From UBA7672 sp965229115 (GTDB lineage Bacteria > Pseudomonadota > Alphaproteobacteria > Caulobacterales > Hyphomonadaceae), in NCBI GenBank assembly GCA_965229115.1, contig CBDDIR010000003.1, positions 4,092,001 through 4,156,000 of the forward strand: DNA of 64,000 nucleotides, in the 5' to 3' direction. The stretch's first letter is position 1. Each line of letters begins with the position of its first letter. The notes beneath the pieces are model-generated. The model ran no database searches and had not been told where the DNA came from. It worked only from the letters and a program-made list of their open reading frames with translations. Shown one piece after another: positions 15,572-23,939 of this stretch. Position numbers and translations under genes: made by a program.

Positions 15572-16792
15572 TCAACGCGGCGTGGAGGCCACGAGGAAGT
15601 CGTCAGCCACGCGCTCGCCCTGGTTATTCTCGCGGCGTTTGTAGGCCTCGAGCAGCGAGGAGTAGGGCGGGGCGTATTGCCAGCCATTCTCCGCCGTGTT
15701 GAGGCGGATCTCGAAGTGCAGGTGCAGCGTCGTCGGCGTGCCGCCGAAATCGTTGGACACGTAGCCGAGCACATCGCCCTTCTTCACCGTCTGGTTCGTG
15801 GCGACCTTCAGCTTCGCCATGTTGAGGTGGAGATAGCGATAGATGCGGCCGCCCGAATCCGCGCGCAGCGAGATCGAATAGCTGCCCACGTTCGAGATCA
15901 CACCGTCTTCGACAGCGACGACTTCATAGCGCGTGCGGTCGGCGGCCTTGGTGGCGCGCTCGGCCTTGCAGCCTTCCGGCGTGCCGACGCGAATGTCCTG
16001 GCCGAGGTGGACGCCCGATTTCGAGCACCACGGCGTCGAGCCGCTCGAGCGCGTTTCGCAATAGTTGTCGCGCCACGGAGCGACGAAGTTGCGCGTGTCG
16101 CACTGGTCGCCGCCTTTGACGCCGCCGCCCCAGCGATAGACCTGCGTCTGCGCCACAGCCGGCGCGCTCTTGATCGGGAACAGCATGTCCGGAACCAGCG
16201 TCGCCGGCTCAAGCGCGCCCGTGCCGCTGCTCGGCGCGAGATTGCCCGGCCGGAAATAATAGAACGATGCCGGCACAACCGGGGTCGGCGTCGGCGTGGG
16301 CGTCGTAACCGGAGGGGTGGTGGTCGGCGTCTCAGGGGTAGGTGTCGGTGTTGGCTCCGTCACGGGCGGCGTGACTGGGGGCGTAACGGGCGGCTGTTCC
16401 GGCGTCGTCGGTGTTTCAGCGGTTTCAGTCGGCACCGGAAGCGGCGGAAGCGTCTCGCCGGTTTCCGCGCTCACCGGCGGCTTGCTGTCGCCTGTGTCGA
16501 TCGCCGGGTTCTCGGGCTTGCCGTCTTCGAACGGCGTGCCGTTCTCCGGCGCGCCCGTGTTGGCGTTGGGGTTGGGCACGCCGCCGGGGACCACCCCTGC
16601 ATTCGGATCGAGCGGGTCGACGGCATCAAGCGGGGGAGGCGGCGGCGGCGCGTTGGGATCGACCGGAACCGTCTCTTCCTTGGCCGCAATGTCCACCCAT
16701 GGCCACAGCAACACATTGCCAGCATCGCACGCCGACAGTGTCATCACCGCCAGCATCGATACGCCGATCATACGCAATGAAGACCGTTGCAT
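15572..16792 (-). CDS. M23 family metallopeptidase lipoprotein with Pro/Thr-rich linker
   Basis: The 406-residue product has a lipoprotein signal (MTLSAC, Cys22), then about 160 residues rich in Pro, Thr and Glu, likely a flexible spacer. A C-terminal LytM/M23 domain carries HLGQD (zinc His and Asp) and LHLHFE (second zinc His pair). M23 enzymes cut peptidoglycan peptide bridges; some lipoprotein members activate amidases. Both zinc motifs are present, so it is probably active. The ATG at 16792 has GGGGAG about 7 nt upstream; a GTG at 16807 is the alternative. It follows the subtilase cluster on the same strand. Confidence 0.9.
   Translation of the reverse strand: MQRSSLRMIGVSMLAVMTLSACDAGNVLLWPWVDIAAKEETVPVDPNAPPPPPPLDAVDPLDPNAGVVPGGVPNPNANTGAPENGTPFEDGKPENPAIDTGDSKPPVSAETGETLPPLPVPTETAETPTTPEQPPVTPPVTPPVTEPTPTPTPETPTTTPPVTTPTPTPTPVVPASFYYFRPGNLAPSSGTGALEPATLVPDMLFPIKSAPAVAQTQVYRWGGGVKGGDQCDTRNFVAPWRDNYCETRSSGSTPWCSKSGVHLGQDIRVGTPEGCKAERATKAADRTRYEVVAVEDGVISNVGSYSISLRADSGGRIYRYLHLNMAKLKVATNQTVKKGDVLGYVSNDFGGTPTTLHLHFEIRLNTAENGWQYAPPYSSLLEAYKRRENNQGERVADDFLVASTPR
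16281..16440. repeat. Low-complexity coding repeat in the M23 gene (Pro-Thr linker)
   Basis: On the plus strand the region is a run of imperfect GGCGTNGG-like units. On the coding strand it encodes repeated TPPVTPPV, TPTPTPETPT and TPTPTPVVP units. It behaves as a variable-length spacer between the lipid anchor and the peptidase domain and is a likely place for length changes between strains. Confidence 0.6.
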
Positions 16793-16853
16793 CCCGCCAC
16801 TCCCCACTCACATTTCACCCGGCCGCCTGCGGCGGGTGGCGTCCGCCCTGCGC

Positions 16854-17441
16854 CTAGCGCGTCTGGGCTACAAACAGGCTCTCCGCGAACTCCTTGGCTT
16901 CCGCCTCGGTGATGCAGCCCTGCGGTCCGTCGATTTCACGGCACTCGAAGTCGATCAGATAGTCCGCGCCGTAACGCGAGAAAGCCAGAGAGGCGACTGC
17001 TTCGCCCATCGTGAACTTCATTGCTTCCTTGTCGCCTTGCGCCGCCTGACCCGTGCCGGTGTAGGCCTTCATCGAGCCGTTCACGATCGCGTCGTAGCGG
17101 GGCAGGTGGTAGGTTGCGAAATAGCCATCCTTGGTGACGACCGGCGGTGTCGGGCGATCGCTGGCGGTCTGCACGATGCCCGAAGGCAGCAGCATCGGCA
17201 CCGGCGATGGCTTGTCCTGAACCGACTGCGGCAGCACTGGCGCATCGGCCGGGCGCTTGGCGGTGAAATCAGCCTGCGCCTTGGTCCAGTCGATCTGGCT
17301 CTCCTGCGAGGGCGCAGAGGCCGTCTGCACTGCCTGTTCCTCGGTCGCCGGCTTATTCTCCGCTGCCGGATCAGCAGGCGTCTCGGCCGTGCAGGCCGCA
17401 GCAAGCGCTGCCACGCTGGCGAGGATCACAAGTCTCATCAT
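16854..17441 (-). CDS. Hypothetical lipoprotein in the subtilase operon
   Basis: This 195-residue product has a lipobox (LAAAC, Cys17) and an Ala/Glu/Pro-rich spacer. A folded part has VPMLLPSGI, KDGYFATYHLPRY and, near the end, a Cys pair in FECREIDGPQGC. The start codon lies inside the stop of the propeptide-like gene (4-bp overlap), so these two are translationally coupled. I do not recognise the family. Position suggests it works with the subtilase and its propeptide-like partner at the envelope. The longer open frame upstream is out of context and is rejected. Confidence 0.72.
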   Translation of the reverse strand: MMRLVILASVAALAAACTAETPADPAAENKPATEEQAVQTASAPSQESQIDWTKAQADFTAKRPADAPVLPQSVQDKPSPVPMLLPSGIVQTASDRPTPPVVTKDGYFATYHLPRYDAIVNGSMKAYTGTGQAAQGDKEAMKFTMGEAVASLAFSRYGADYLIDFECREIDGPQGCITEAEAKEFAESLFVAQTR

Positions 17442-18037
17442 TGACCTCCGGGGTGAGCCGTCATGTTCGGCTCGGCATATGAAATGTCGGCGTTGCCCGC
17501 CAGCTTCTTGGCAATCTCGCGCATGGCCGGCAGCCGCGTATCGGCAGCGCTCGCACCCGTGTGCACCAGCACCAGCTCGTTCGAATAGGTCACGCGGTCC
17601 AGTTTCAGGCTGGCGAAGTCTGCCTTGCCTGCTTTCCACGCTTCAAACTTGGCGCGCGCCGAATTCTGGTCCTTCCAGAACGAGTCGATGATGTCCTTCA
17701 CCGGGCCATCGTTCTTGAACTTGACCACGATCTCCATGCCCATCGCGGCGGACCCACCCGGCGCCTGGTCGAACTGAACGCCCGGCAGGCTCGTGCCCGG
17801 TTCGGGCGCTGCAGTCGGCGCCTCGCTGCTGAGCGGCGCTTCCATCGTCGGAGCTGACGCCGTCGGCGTCTCAGGGCCGGTAAACGACACGGCCGCAATC
17901 ACCGCCGCGACGACGCCAAGGGCGCCAGCCGCAATCGGGGCTGCGCCCTTGAACTTGTTTTCCCCATCCGGGGTCGCCTGCACCGGAGCGCCAACAATGG
18001 GCGCGCCCGGACCGGCTTGTACGTCTGACACAGCCAT
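17438..18037 (-). CDS. Membrane-anchored protein resembling a free-standing subtilase propeptide (I9-like)
   Basis: This 199-residue protein has one membrane segment (about residues 31-52), an acidic Pro/Ala linker and a C-terminal domain of about 100 residues. That domain begins MEIVVKFKND, continues through NELVLVHTGA and ends LAGNADISYAEPNM. A beta strand, a helix, a strand and a final YAEP next to a processing site is the plan of S8 propeptides (inhibitor I9 type). No protease domain follows. The gene lies 95 bp after the subtilase gene and overlaps the next lipoprotein gene by 4 bp. It could act in trans as a folding helper or inhibitor. The assignment is by eye. Confidence 0.65.
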   Translation of the reverse strand: MAVSDVQAGPGAPIVGAPVQATPDGENKFKGAAPIAAGALGVVAAVIAAVSFTGPETPTASAPTMEAPLSSEAPTAAPEPGTSLPGVQFDQAPGGSAAMGMEIVVKFKNDGPVKDIIDSFWKDQNSARAKFEAWKAGKADFASLKLDRVTYSNELVLVHTGASAADTRLPAMREIAKKLAGNADISYAEPNMTAHPGGQ

Positions 18038-18132
18038 TCTCCCTCTCCTCAGGACGCGCCATGGATGCAGAAATTGCGCCTTTTCAAAGCGCTAACACAT
18101 CCTACAGCAAGTCCCCCCGTCCGTCTAAACGC

Positions 18133-20499
18133 CTACTGAGCCGGTGCGTTCGCAAGATTCAACATCTTGCCCCCGCAAGGCCGGAAACACATGTCCGGCG
18201 ACCCGGCGATAGGCGTGCCCCCAGGATAGGCCGAACATTTCCCCGAACACTGCATTTCCGTCCGCGGCATCGACGACGACAGCAGCTTCGCGCGCAGGTC
18301 AGACGGCACCGCCGCCGGATACTTCGCCTTCAGCAGAGCCAGCGCCGCCGATACGTGCGGCGCCGCCATCGAAGTCCCGTTCTCGTAGGAATAGTAGCAC
18401 TGCGCCACGCTCGCGCCCGGCTTGGCCGGGTCGACGCAGTTCTTGGAGAACTTGGTCGAGAGCACGCCGTCAGGGCGTCCGTCCTTGTCGTCGTCGCGAC
18501 TCATGTCGCCGCCCGGCGCCATGATCGAAACCTTCGCGCCATAGTTGGAGTAGGGCGTCAGTACGCCGCGCGCATCGTTCGCCGCAACCGAGATGACGTT
18601 GTCGCATCCGCCGGGCGCGAAGTACTTCACGTCGACGCGCGCATTGCCCGCCGCCGCCACCACGATCGCGCCGGCCGCCGTCGCATCGTTGATCGCCGCC
18701 TGCATCGAGGCAGGGCAGGGTTCGAACAGGCCGATCGACAGGTTGATGATGTCGGCCGGGTTCGAGTTCCAGATCTCCACGCCGCCCGCGCCACGCGCCG
18801 GCACCGTGCCTGCCGCCCAGCGGATCGCGTCGTTGATGTCCGACAGCTTGCCGCCGCAACGGCCCAGCGCCCGCACCGGAACGATGGTCACATTCCAGTT
18901 GCCGCCAGCCACGCCCGTCAGGTTGTTGGTTGAAGCAACGCCGATGGTGCCCGCCACGTGCGTGCCGTGGAAAGTATCCGACGTGTTCGGATCGTTCGGC
19001 TCGCACTTGTCGCCCGGATCGTTGGGATCGTTATCGCGACCATCGCCGTCATTCCCCATCATCGGGTCAGACACCATGTCGTATCCCGGCGCGAGGTTGG
19101 GCGAGCCCTTGATGTCCGGGTGGTTCATCTGCAGGCCGGTATCGACCACAGCGACCACGACATCGCGCGAGCCATTGTCCTTCGTCTTGTTCCAGAAGCC
19201 GCTGAAGCCTGCGCCGCCCGCCGATTGGCCAGCCGCGCCGCCATTGTCCTTGAAGTGCCATTGCAGGCCGAACAGCGGATCGTTCGGCGCACCCGGAATT
19301 GCCGTAACGGCCTTCGACTGCGTCGGCTTCTTCAGCATCTGGTTGGTGAAGATATAGTCCTTCTCCACATACTGATAATCGCCGCTGTCCTGCAGCACTT
19401 TGACGACGCATTCGGTCGCCAGCACCGGATCTTCCTTGATCTTCTCGACGTCCGGCGTCGCGCACTCAGCAGCGGGCGACGCCTTCTTCTCGGCGAACAG
19501 CGCACGCATCTGGTTGACCTTCGACAGGTCGAGCTTGCCTTCGCGATACTGCGTCGGGTTCACGCCGATGGTGATGCGCATCTGGCCGCCTTCGCTCGGC
19601 GTCACCACGCCCGACAGGCCCAGCGCTTCAAGTTGGCGCCCGGCCTTGTCACGAACCTGCACGGCCTTGTCGACGTCGAGACGGTTGCGCACGATCAGCG
19701 GCTTGGGCACAGGCGCCGCCTTGTCCTGCGCCTTGAGCGTGATCTGGTCGCCGATCGATTGCGCGTTCTGGCTCGTCGCATTCATCGTCTGCTCGGCGGA
19801 GGCGCGCGCCGAACGCAGCGTCTCCTGCTTCAGCTCGACGCGACTGCTGCGCATGGCTTCCTGAAGCGCTTTCGGCGCCGCGATCTGCGCCTGCTCACGC
19901 AGCACGGCGGCGGGCGGCAGTTTCACTTGCGGCGGCGCGGTCGCCTTGATGCCGGCGCGGGGGCGCACGATCTGCGGCGCGCCATCGGCCGTCGCGCGGC
20001 TCGCTTCCGGCGCAGCCGTCGGCGGGGGAGGGGCAGCTTCAACGATCGGCGCGCCGATGGCCGCTTCGGTCGAAGCAGCGGCAGGCGCATCATTGGTGTT
20101 CAGCGTATTCGAATCCGGCGCGGGAGCCGGCGCATTCGCCGCCGCCAGGTCGAACGATTCCGGCTCCAGCACCGGCTCGACGATCTGCTCCTTCGGCATC
20201 GCGATGACGGAGCCGACGGCAAAGAAGCTCTGCGTCTGCAGCTGTTCTTCCAGGCTGATCGGCGTCAGCTCCATCGGGGCCTGCATCACGCCAAACAGGG
20301 CGCGCGCTTCCACGGGGGCTGCTTCCAGCGGATCGACTGTCGTTTCCGCCTGTTCCGTGCCGCCGCCGGTGATCTGGTTCAGCGCATCGCCCGCAAGCTG
20401 ACCCAGCTGGTCGAGCCGATCGCAACCCGCGAGCGCCGTCAGCGCCACGCCGAGCACAAGCCAACGCCCACGACCAAGCATTGTCGGTTTACCGGTCAT
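18133..20499 (-). CDS. Subtilisin-like (S8) serine protease, lipoprotein
   Basis: The 788-residue product has a lipoprotein signal (TALAGC), about 250 residues of low-complexity Ala/Pro/Glu-rich sequence, a propeptide-like segment ending in YQYVEKDY, and then an S8 domain. The catalytic triad is complete: Asp453 (AVVDTGLQ), His511 (FHGTHVAG) and Ser710 (NGTSMAAPH). The C-terminus carries four clustered Cys (CSGKC, CFRPC). It should be an active protease anchored on the outer or inner membrane facing out of the cytoplasm. The ATG at 20499 has GAGG 7 nt upstream; a GTG at 20502 is the alternative. It heads a cluster of envelope genes. Confidence 0.9.
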   Translation of the reverse strand: MTGKPTMLGRGRWLVLGVALTALAGCDRLDQLGQLAGDALNQITGGGTEQAETTVDPLEAAPVEARALFGVMQAPMELTPISLEEQLQTQSFFAVGSVIAMPKEQIVEPVLEPESFDLAAANAPAPAPDSNTLNTNDAPAAASTEAAIGAPIVEAAPPPPTAAPEASRATADGAPQIVRPRAGIKATAPPQVKLPPAAVLREQAQIAAPKALQEAMRSSRVELKQETLRSARASAEQTMNATSQNAQSIGDQITLKAQDKAAPVPKPLIVRNRLDVDKAVQVRDKAGRQLEALGLSGVVTPSEGGQMRITIGVNPTQYREGKLDLSKVNQMRALFAEKKASPAAECATPDVEKIKEDPVLATECVVKVLQDSGDYQYVEKDYIFTNQMLKKPTQSKAVTAIPGAPNDPLFGLQWHFKDNGGAAGQSAGGAGFSGFWNKTKDNGSRDVVVAVVDTGLQMNHPDIKGSPNLAPGYDMVSDPMMGNDGDGRDNDPNDPGDKCEPNDPNTSDTFHGTHVAGTIGVASTNNLTGVAGGNWNVTIVPVRALGRCGGKLSDINDAIRWAAGTVPARGAGGVEIWNSNPADIINLSIGLFEPCPASMQAAINDATAAGAIVVAAAGNARVDVKYFAPGGCDNVISVAANDARGVLTPYSNYGAKVSIMAPGGDMSRDDDKDGRPDGVLSTKFSKNCVDPAKPGASVAQCYYSYENGTSMAAPHVSAALALLKAKYPAAVPSDLRAKLLSSSMPRTEMQCSGKCSAYPGGTPIAGSPDMCFRPCGGKMLNLANAPAQ

Positions 20500-20539
20500 C
20501 ACCCCACCTCACGCGTCTCGTATCTTTAATGCACGTTTA

Positions 20540-20558
20540 CCATGACGAATCGTCATGG
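20540..20558. promoter_or_regulatory. 19-bp perfect inverted repeat upstream of the subtilase gene
   Basis: CCATGACGAATCGTCATGG has two perfect 9-bp arms around a single central base. It lies 41 bp upstream of the subtilase start codon, in the 318-bp divergent region 20500-20817, where no other gene is seen. A second, shorter inverted repeat (GGTGCA-CA-TGCACC, 20741-20754) lies nearer the small gene at 20818. Size and symmetry suit a dimeric repressor or activator site; the protein is unknown. Confidence 0.5.
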
Positions 20559-20817
20559 CGAATGCTTTGAACGCATGCGGCGCCAAAACCACAGCGGGCT
20601 GGTCATTTGGGTGATCATCGCCCAAACCCCCGTTTTCTGGCCCGGAATGAGGCAACGAGCCCCATTTCGTCGAGAAACAGCCCCATACGCGCCCCATGCA
20701 AGCGCAACCAGGACTGTTGTCATTCGTTCAGAGAGCAGTTGGTGCACATGCACCGGACAGCAGGCTTGAGACCTGCACTAGGCCAAAGACGGCTGACCAA
20801 AGGGAAGACGGACGAAC

Positions 20818-20967
20818 ATGACCGGCAGCGCAAACAGCAAGTTCGTCACCCGTTTCATCGCGGTAGCCTTCGTTGGGCTCACCTTCGCTGGATGCGCGTT
20901 CATGTTCATGAACAGCGAAAAATCGCTCTATGGCGATCAACCGCCGCCCATTTCGGCTGTGCAGTAA
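20818..20967 (+). CDS. Small hypothetical membrane protein or lipoprotein (49 residues)
   Basis: An ATG at 20818 opens a 49-codon frame with a basic start, a hydrophobic stretch at about residues 13-25 ending FAGC (Cys26, an imperfect lipobox), and a polar tail rich in Pro. The sequence AGGGAAG lies upstream. It reads like the short anchored proteins often missed by gene callers. There is 103 bp before the sirtuin gene. Function is unknown. Confidence 0.5.
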   Translation: MTGSANSKFVTRFIAVAFVGLTFAGCAFMFMNSEKSLYGDQPPPISAVQ

Positions 20968-21070
20968 TCTCGCCTCCAGCCTTCCCACTGTCATACCCAC
21001 GCCAATCATCGTCGTCATGACGTTGCCCGGCCGCGCCCAACTCTGGTAATCCCTGCGCGGGGAGGGCGTC

Positions 21071-21796
21071 ATGAGCCTCAGGCGAATCGTTGTCCTGACC
21101 GGTGCAGGAGTCTCCGCCGAAAGCGGCATGGGGACGTTCCGCGACAAGGACGGAATCTGGACCCGTCACCGGCTGGAAGATGTTGCGACGCCCGAAGGGT
21201 TCGAGCGTAACCCCCGTCTCGTGCATGATTTCTATAACGCCCGCCGCCGCTCGCTGCGCGAGGCGCGCCCCAACACCGCGCACTACGCCCTGGCAAAACT
21301 CGAAACCGCGATGAAGCGCGCCGGCGGCGAGCTGATGCTCGTCACCCAGAATGTCGACGACCTGCACGAGAAGGCAGGCTCTCGCTCACTGCTTCATATG
21401 CACGGCGAACTGGCGCGCGTGATGTGCGCCTCATGCGGCGCAAAAGGCGCATGGGACGAAGACCTCTTCACCGACACCGAATGCTGGGAATGCGGCAGTG
21501 CAGGCACGCGCGGCCTCCGCCCCGACGTCGTCTGGTTTGGCGAGATGCCCTACGGCATGGACGACATCTATGGCCGTCTCGGCGCCTGCGATCTCTTCGC
21601 CTCGATTGGCACGTCGGGCGAAGTCTATCCTGCCGCCGGCTTCGTGCATGAAGCGCGCCTGTCCGGCGCCCACACGGTCGAGCTCAATCTCGAACCCTCG
21701 TCCAATCACCGCGACTTCGGCGAGGGTCGCTACGGCCCCGCAACGCAGGTCGTCGACGAGTGGGTCACCAACCTGATCCGCAAGATCGACGTCTAG
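21071..21796 (+). CDS. cobB: NAD-dependent protein deacylase (sirtuin, class III/CobB type)
   Basis: The 241-residue product has the NAD-binding GAGVSAESG (residues 11-19), TQNVDDLHEKAG, the catalytic His111 in HMHGEL and a four-Cys zinc site (CASCG, then ECWEC). It also has Tyr and Arg in FYNARRR, the Tyr-x-x-Arg pair that in class III sirtuins favours removal of succinyl and malonyl groups. So it may be a desuccinylase as well as a deacetylase. The start is supported by GGAGG 5 nt before the ATG. It appears monocistronic. Confidence 0.94.
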   Translation: MSLRRIVVLTGAGVSAESGMGTFRDKDGIWTRHRLEDVATPEGFERNPRLVHDFYNARRRSLREARPNTAHYALAKLETAMKRAGGELMLVTQNVDDLHEKAGSRSLLHMHGELARVMCASCGAKGAWDEDLFTDTECWECGSAGTRGLRPDVVWFGEMPYGMDDIYGRLGACDLFASIGTSGEVYPAAGFVHEARLSGAHTVELNLEPSSNHRDFGEGRYGPATQVVDEWVTNLIRKIDV

Positions 21797-21806
21797 ACTC
21801 CAACGC

Positions 21807-22442
21807 CTAGATCTCTGCGCCGATCACGCGCGGATCAACCTTCGCCATCGCAACCGCCGCTTCCATCACGATGCGATAGGACAGGGCAGGGTCGATCACC
21901 TCTTTCGCGTCGATGATGACCGTCTGCGCAGCGCCCGCAAAATACCAGCCGGTCATGATCGGATCGGCGCCCAGCGATCTGATCAGCGTCCAGGACGGCT
22001 GCCAGTATTTTTTCAGCGCCTCGATCGGCGCCTCATGCGGCTGGTGTTTTGCATCGACACGCAGCACGCCGAACTCAGGCCCGCCCACCGTCGCCGACAC
22101 ATGTTTCACGATCTCGATGACGTCATGCAGCTCCGTGGCGCCGGCATGTTGCGCGCCGCCTGCAATCAGCTTCCAGACATTGATCGGCGCCTCCAGCAGC
22201 GGCTGGTTCAGCTGGTCGCCGAAATAGTAGGTCCCGCCATCCTTGGTCGTGACCTCGACCAATGCGCCTTCGGGGCTGATCTGTCCTGCCTTCACCGCTT
22301 CGCGCACCGCGATCTGGCAACCGAACCCCGCCATCGCGCCCAACGCCGACAGAATCGTCTCCACGTGCACGCGGCCCTGAGCATCACCCAGCCGCGCTTC
22401 GAGGCTTTCGCGCAGCCGTGCCGAGATCTGGTCAGGCGACAT
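21807..22442 (-). CDS. Conserved hypothetical protein
   Basis: The 211-residue soluble product has no signal peptide or membrane segment. Recognisable stretches are MSPDQISARLRESLEARLG, TTKDGGTYYFGDQLNQPLLE and WKLIAGGAQHAG, in an alpha/beta pattern. I do not recognise a named domain; the even composition suggests a compact cytoplasmic protein. The ATG at 22442 is preferred to a TTG further upstream. The gene for a zincin-fold protein lies 40 bp upstream on the same strand, so they may be one unit. Confidence 0.68.
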   Translation of the reverse strand: MSPDQISARLRESLEARLGDAQGRVHVETILSALGAMAGFGCQIAVREAVKAGQISPEGALVEVTTKDGGTYYFGDQLNQPLLEAPINVWKLIAGGAQHAGATELHDVIEIVKHVSATVGGPEFGVLRVDAKHQPHEAPIEALKKYWQPSWTLIRSLGADPIMTGWYFAGAAQTVIIDAKEVIDPALSYRIVMEAAVAMAKVDPRVIGAEI

Positions 22443-22482
22443 GAAACTCCTTGGAATCAAATGCGGGCATGAAGCGCGGACC

Positions 22483-22899
22483 TTAGTCCTCGTTCATCAC
22501 GTCCATTTCTTCGTCCGACCAGCCGAAGTGATGGCCCAGCTCGTGGATCACCACATGCGCCACGAGCTCTTCCAGCGCGATGCCGGGCGTCGCCGCCCAC
22601 TCGTCGATTATCGGCATACGATAAAGCCAGACCATCGGCGGAATCGTCGAGGGTGCGGAATGTTGTTCGAGGGTCAGAGCAACGCCGGAGTAGAGGCCCG
22701 TCAGCTCGTATGGATTCTCGATCTTCATGGCAGCGAGAGTTTCATCGTCTGCAAAGTCCTCGACCTTGATGGCCACGGCTTTCGCATGCGTTTTAAAAGG
22801 CTCTTCGAGCGTATCGAGTGCTTCGCGCGCCATCGCTGCGATGTCATCGAGGCTCGGCGCCTCGCCCCATTCCGTGCGCGCTTGCGTCGTTTCGGTCAT
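22483..22899 (-). CDS. Zincin-like metallopeptidase family protein (DUF1025 type)
   Basis: The 138-residue protein carries VVIHELGHHFGWSDEEM near its C-terminus. This is the HExxHxxG-type zinc motif of the small minimal zincins of DUF1025 (PF06262). The family is found in many bacteria; a peptidase role is predicted from the motif but its substrate is unknown. There is no signal peptide, so it should be cytoplasmic. The ATG at 22899 gives the usual family length, and a longer frame upstream is not needed. Confidence 0.85.
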   Translation of the reverse strand: MTETTQARTEWGEAPSLDDIAAMAREALDTLEEPFKTHAKAVAIKVEDFADDETLAAMKIENPYELTGLYSGVALTLEQHSAPSTIPPMVWLYRMPIIDEWAATPGIALEELVAHVVIHELGHHFGWSDEEMDVMNED

Positions 22900-23040
22900 C
22901 TCGAATCCCTGTGCCTCAACCTGTGTAATATGGGGCTGCCTGCGACCGAAAGGCCTAACCCTGCGTCCCATACATAAGGGGGGGTTCCATTTTGGCGCGC
23001 GACAGGGTTTCTAGCCGTCCTGACTGTCTGGAGTTCCGCC

Positions 23041-23871
23041 TTGTCGTCCATGTCTTTCGAAGGCCTGCGCAATCTGTCCACCAGCTTGCGCATCTACCAG
23101 CGTAACATCCAGGATCGTAAGTGGGAGCCAGAGGCTCCGTACATGAAGGAAGTCGTGAAGACAGGCGATGTGTGCCTGCACTTCGGCGGCTCCGATGGCC
23201 GCCACTCCTATCTGCTGTCGCACCAGATCGGCCCCAAGGGCGTCGTGCACATCTACGAGCCGTCGAACTACTCGTACAAGATCATGACGCGCCTCCTGCG
23301 CTGGCACAAACTCAAGAACGTCATTCCGCACAACGCAGCCATCGGTTCGGCTGACGGCACGATGCTTCTCTCCGTTCCGAAGAAGACCACGGGCCATATC
23401 GGCCGCGCCTATGGCGTCGTCACCGATCGCGGCGGCACGGCCTCCGACGAGCTTCTCGCCACGGGCAACCGCACCGAATTCATCGACCAGCCCACCGCCG
23501 TCGTCTCGCTCGACAGCCTAGTCGAAAAGGAAAAGCTGCCGCGCGTCGATTTCATCCGCTGCGATGTCGAAGGCGCCGAGATCCGCTTCATCGAAGGCGG
23601 CAAGAAAACCATCGAGCGCGATCTGCCGAGCCTGCTGATCGAGATCCACCCGTTCTCGCTGCAGCGTAACTTCGCCTCCTCGGGCGAAGCCGTGCGCGAC
23701 TACTTCCTCAGCCTCGGCTACCGCATGTGGCAGCTTAACGACGACAACTCCCACATGTTCGAATCGACCCAGATCGATCCCAAGCGCCGCTGGAAGGACT
23801 ACTTCCTGATCCACCCCAGCCGCGCCAAGAGCTTGCCCGAAGGCATGTTCAAGAAAGCCTTCGCGGCCTGA
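23041..23871 (+). CDS. FkbM family methyltransferase
   Basis: The 276-residue product has the class I methyltransferase plan of the FkbM family: VCLHFGGSDGRHSYLLS as the SAM-binding loop, VHIYEPSNYSY for the acidic end of strand 2, VVSLDSLVEKEKLPRVDFIRCDVEGAE in the middle, and LLIEIHPF. FkbM enzymes O-methylate sugars, polyketides or other metabolites; the substrate here is unknown. The TTG at 23041 has GGAG exactly 7 nt upstream. The ATG at 23050 is too far from it, so I prefer the TTG. No operon partner is visible. Confidence 0.87.
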   Translation: MSSMSFEGLRNLSTSLRIYQRNIQDRKWEPEAPYMKEVVKTGDVCLHFGGSDGRHSYLLSHQIGPKGVVHIYEPSNYSYKIMTRLLRWHKLKNVIPHNAAIGSADGTMLLSVPKKTTGHIGRAYGVVTDRGGTASDELLATGNRTEFIDQPTAVVSLDSLVEKEKLPRVDFIRCDVEGAEIRFIEGGKKTIERDLPSLLIEIHPFSLQRNFASSGEAVRDYFLSLGYRMWQLNDDNSHMFESTQIDPKRRWKDYFLIHPSRAKSLPEGMFKKAFAA

Positions 23872-23939
23872 TCGCCGGGCCGCCTAGTCCCAGGGCCAAT
23901 TGATTGCTAGTATGCATGCGACGCCATGGGGGGCTTCGC

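Noticed and set aside
18958..20529. Long plus-strand open frame (523 codons) over the subtilase gene
   Set aside because: It is antisense to a gene with a complete catalytic triad and signal peptide. Its product is Arg/His-rich with no domain pattern, as expected for a GC-rich shadow frame.
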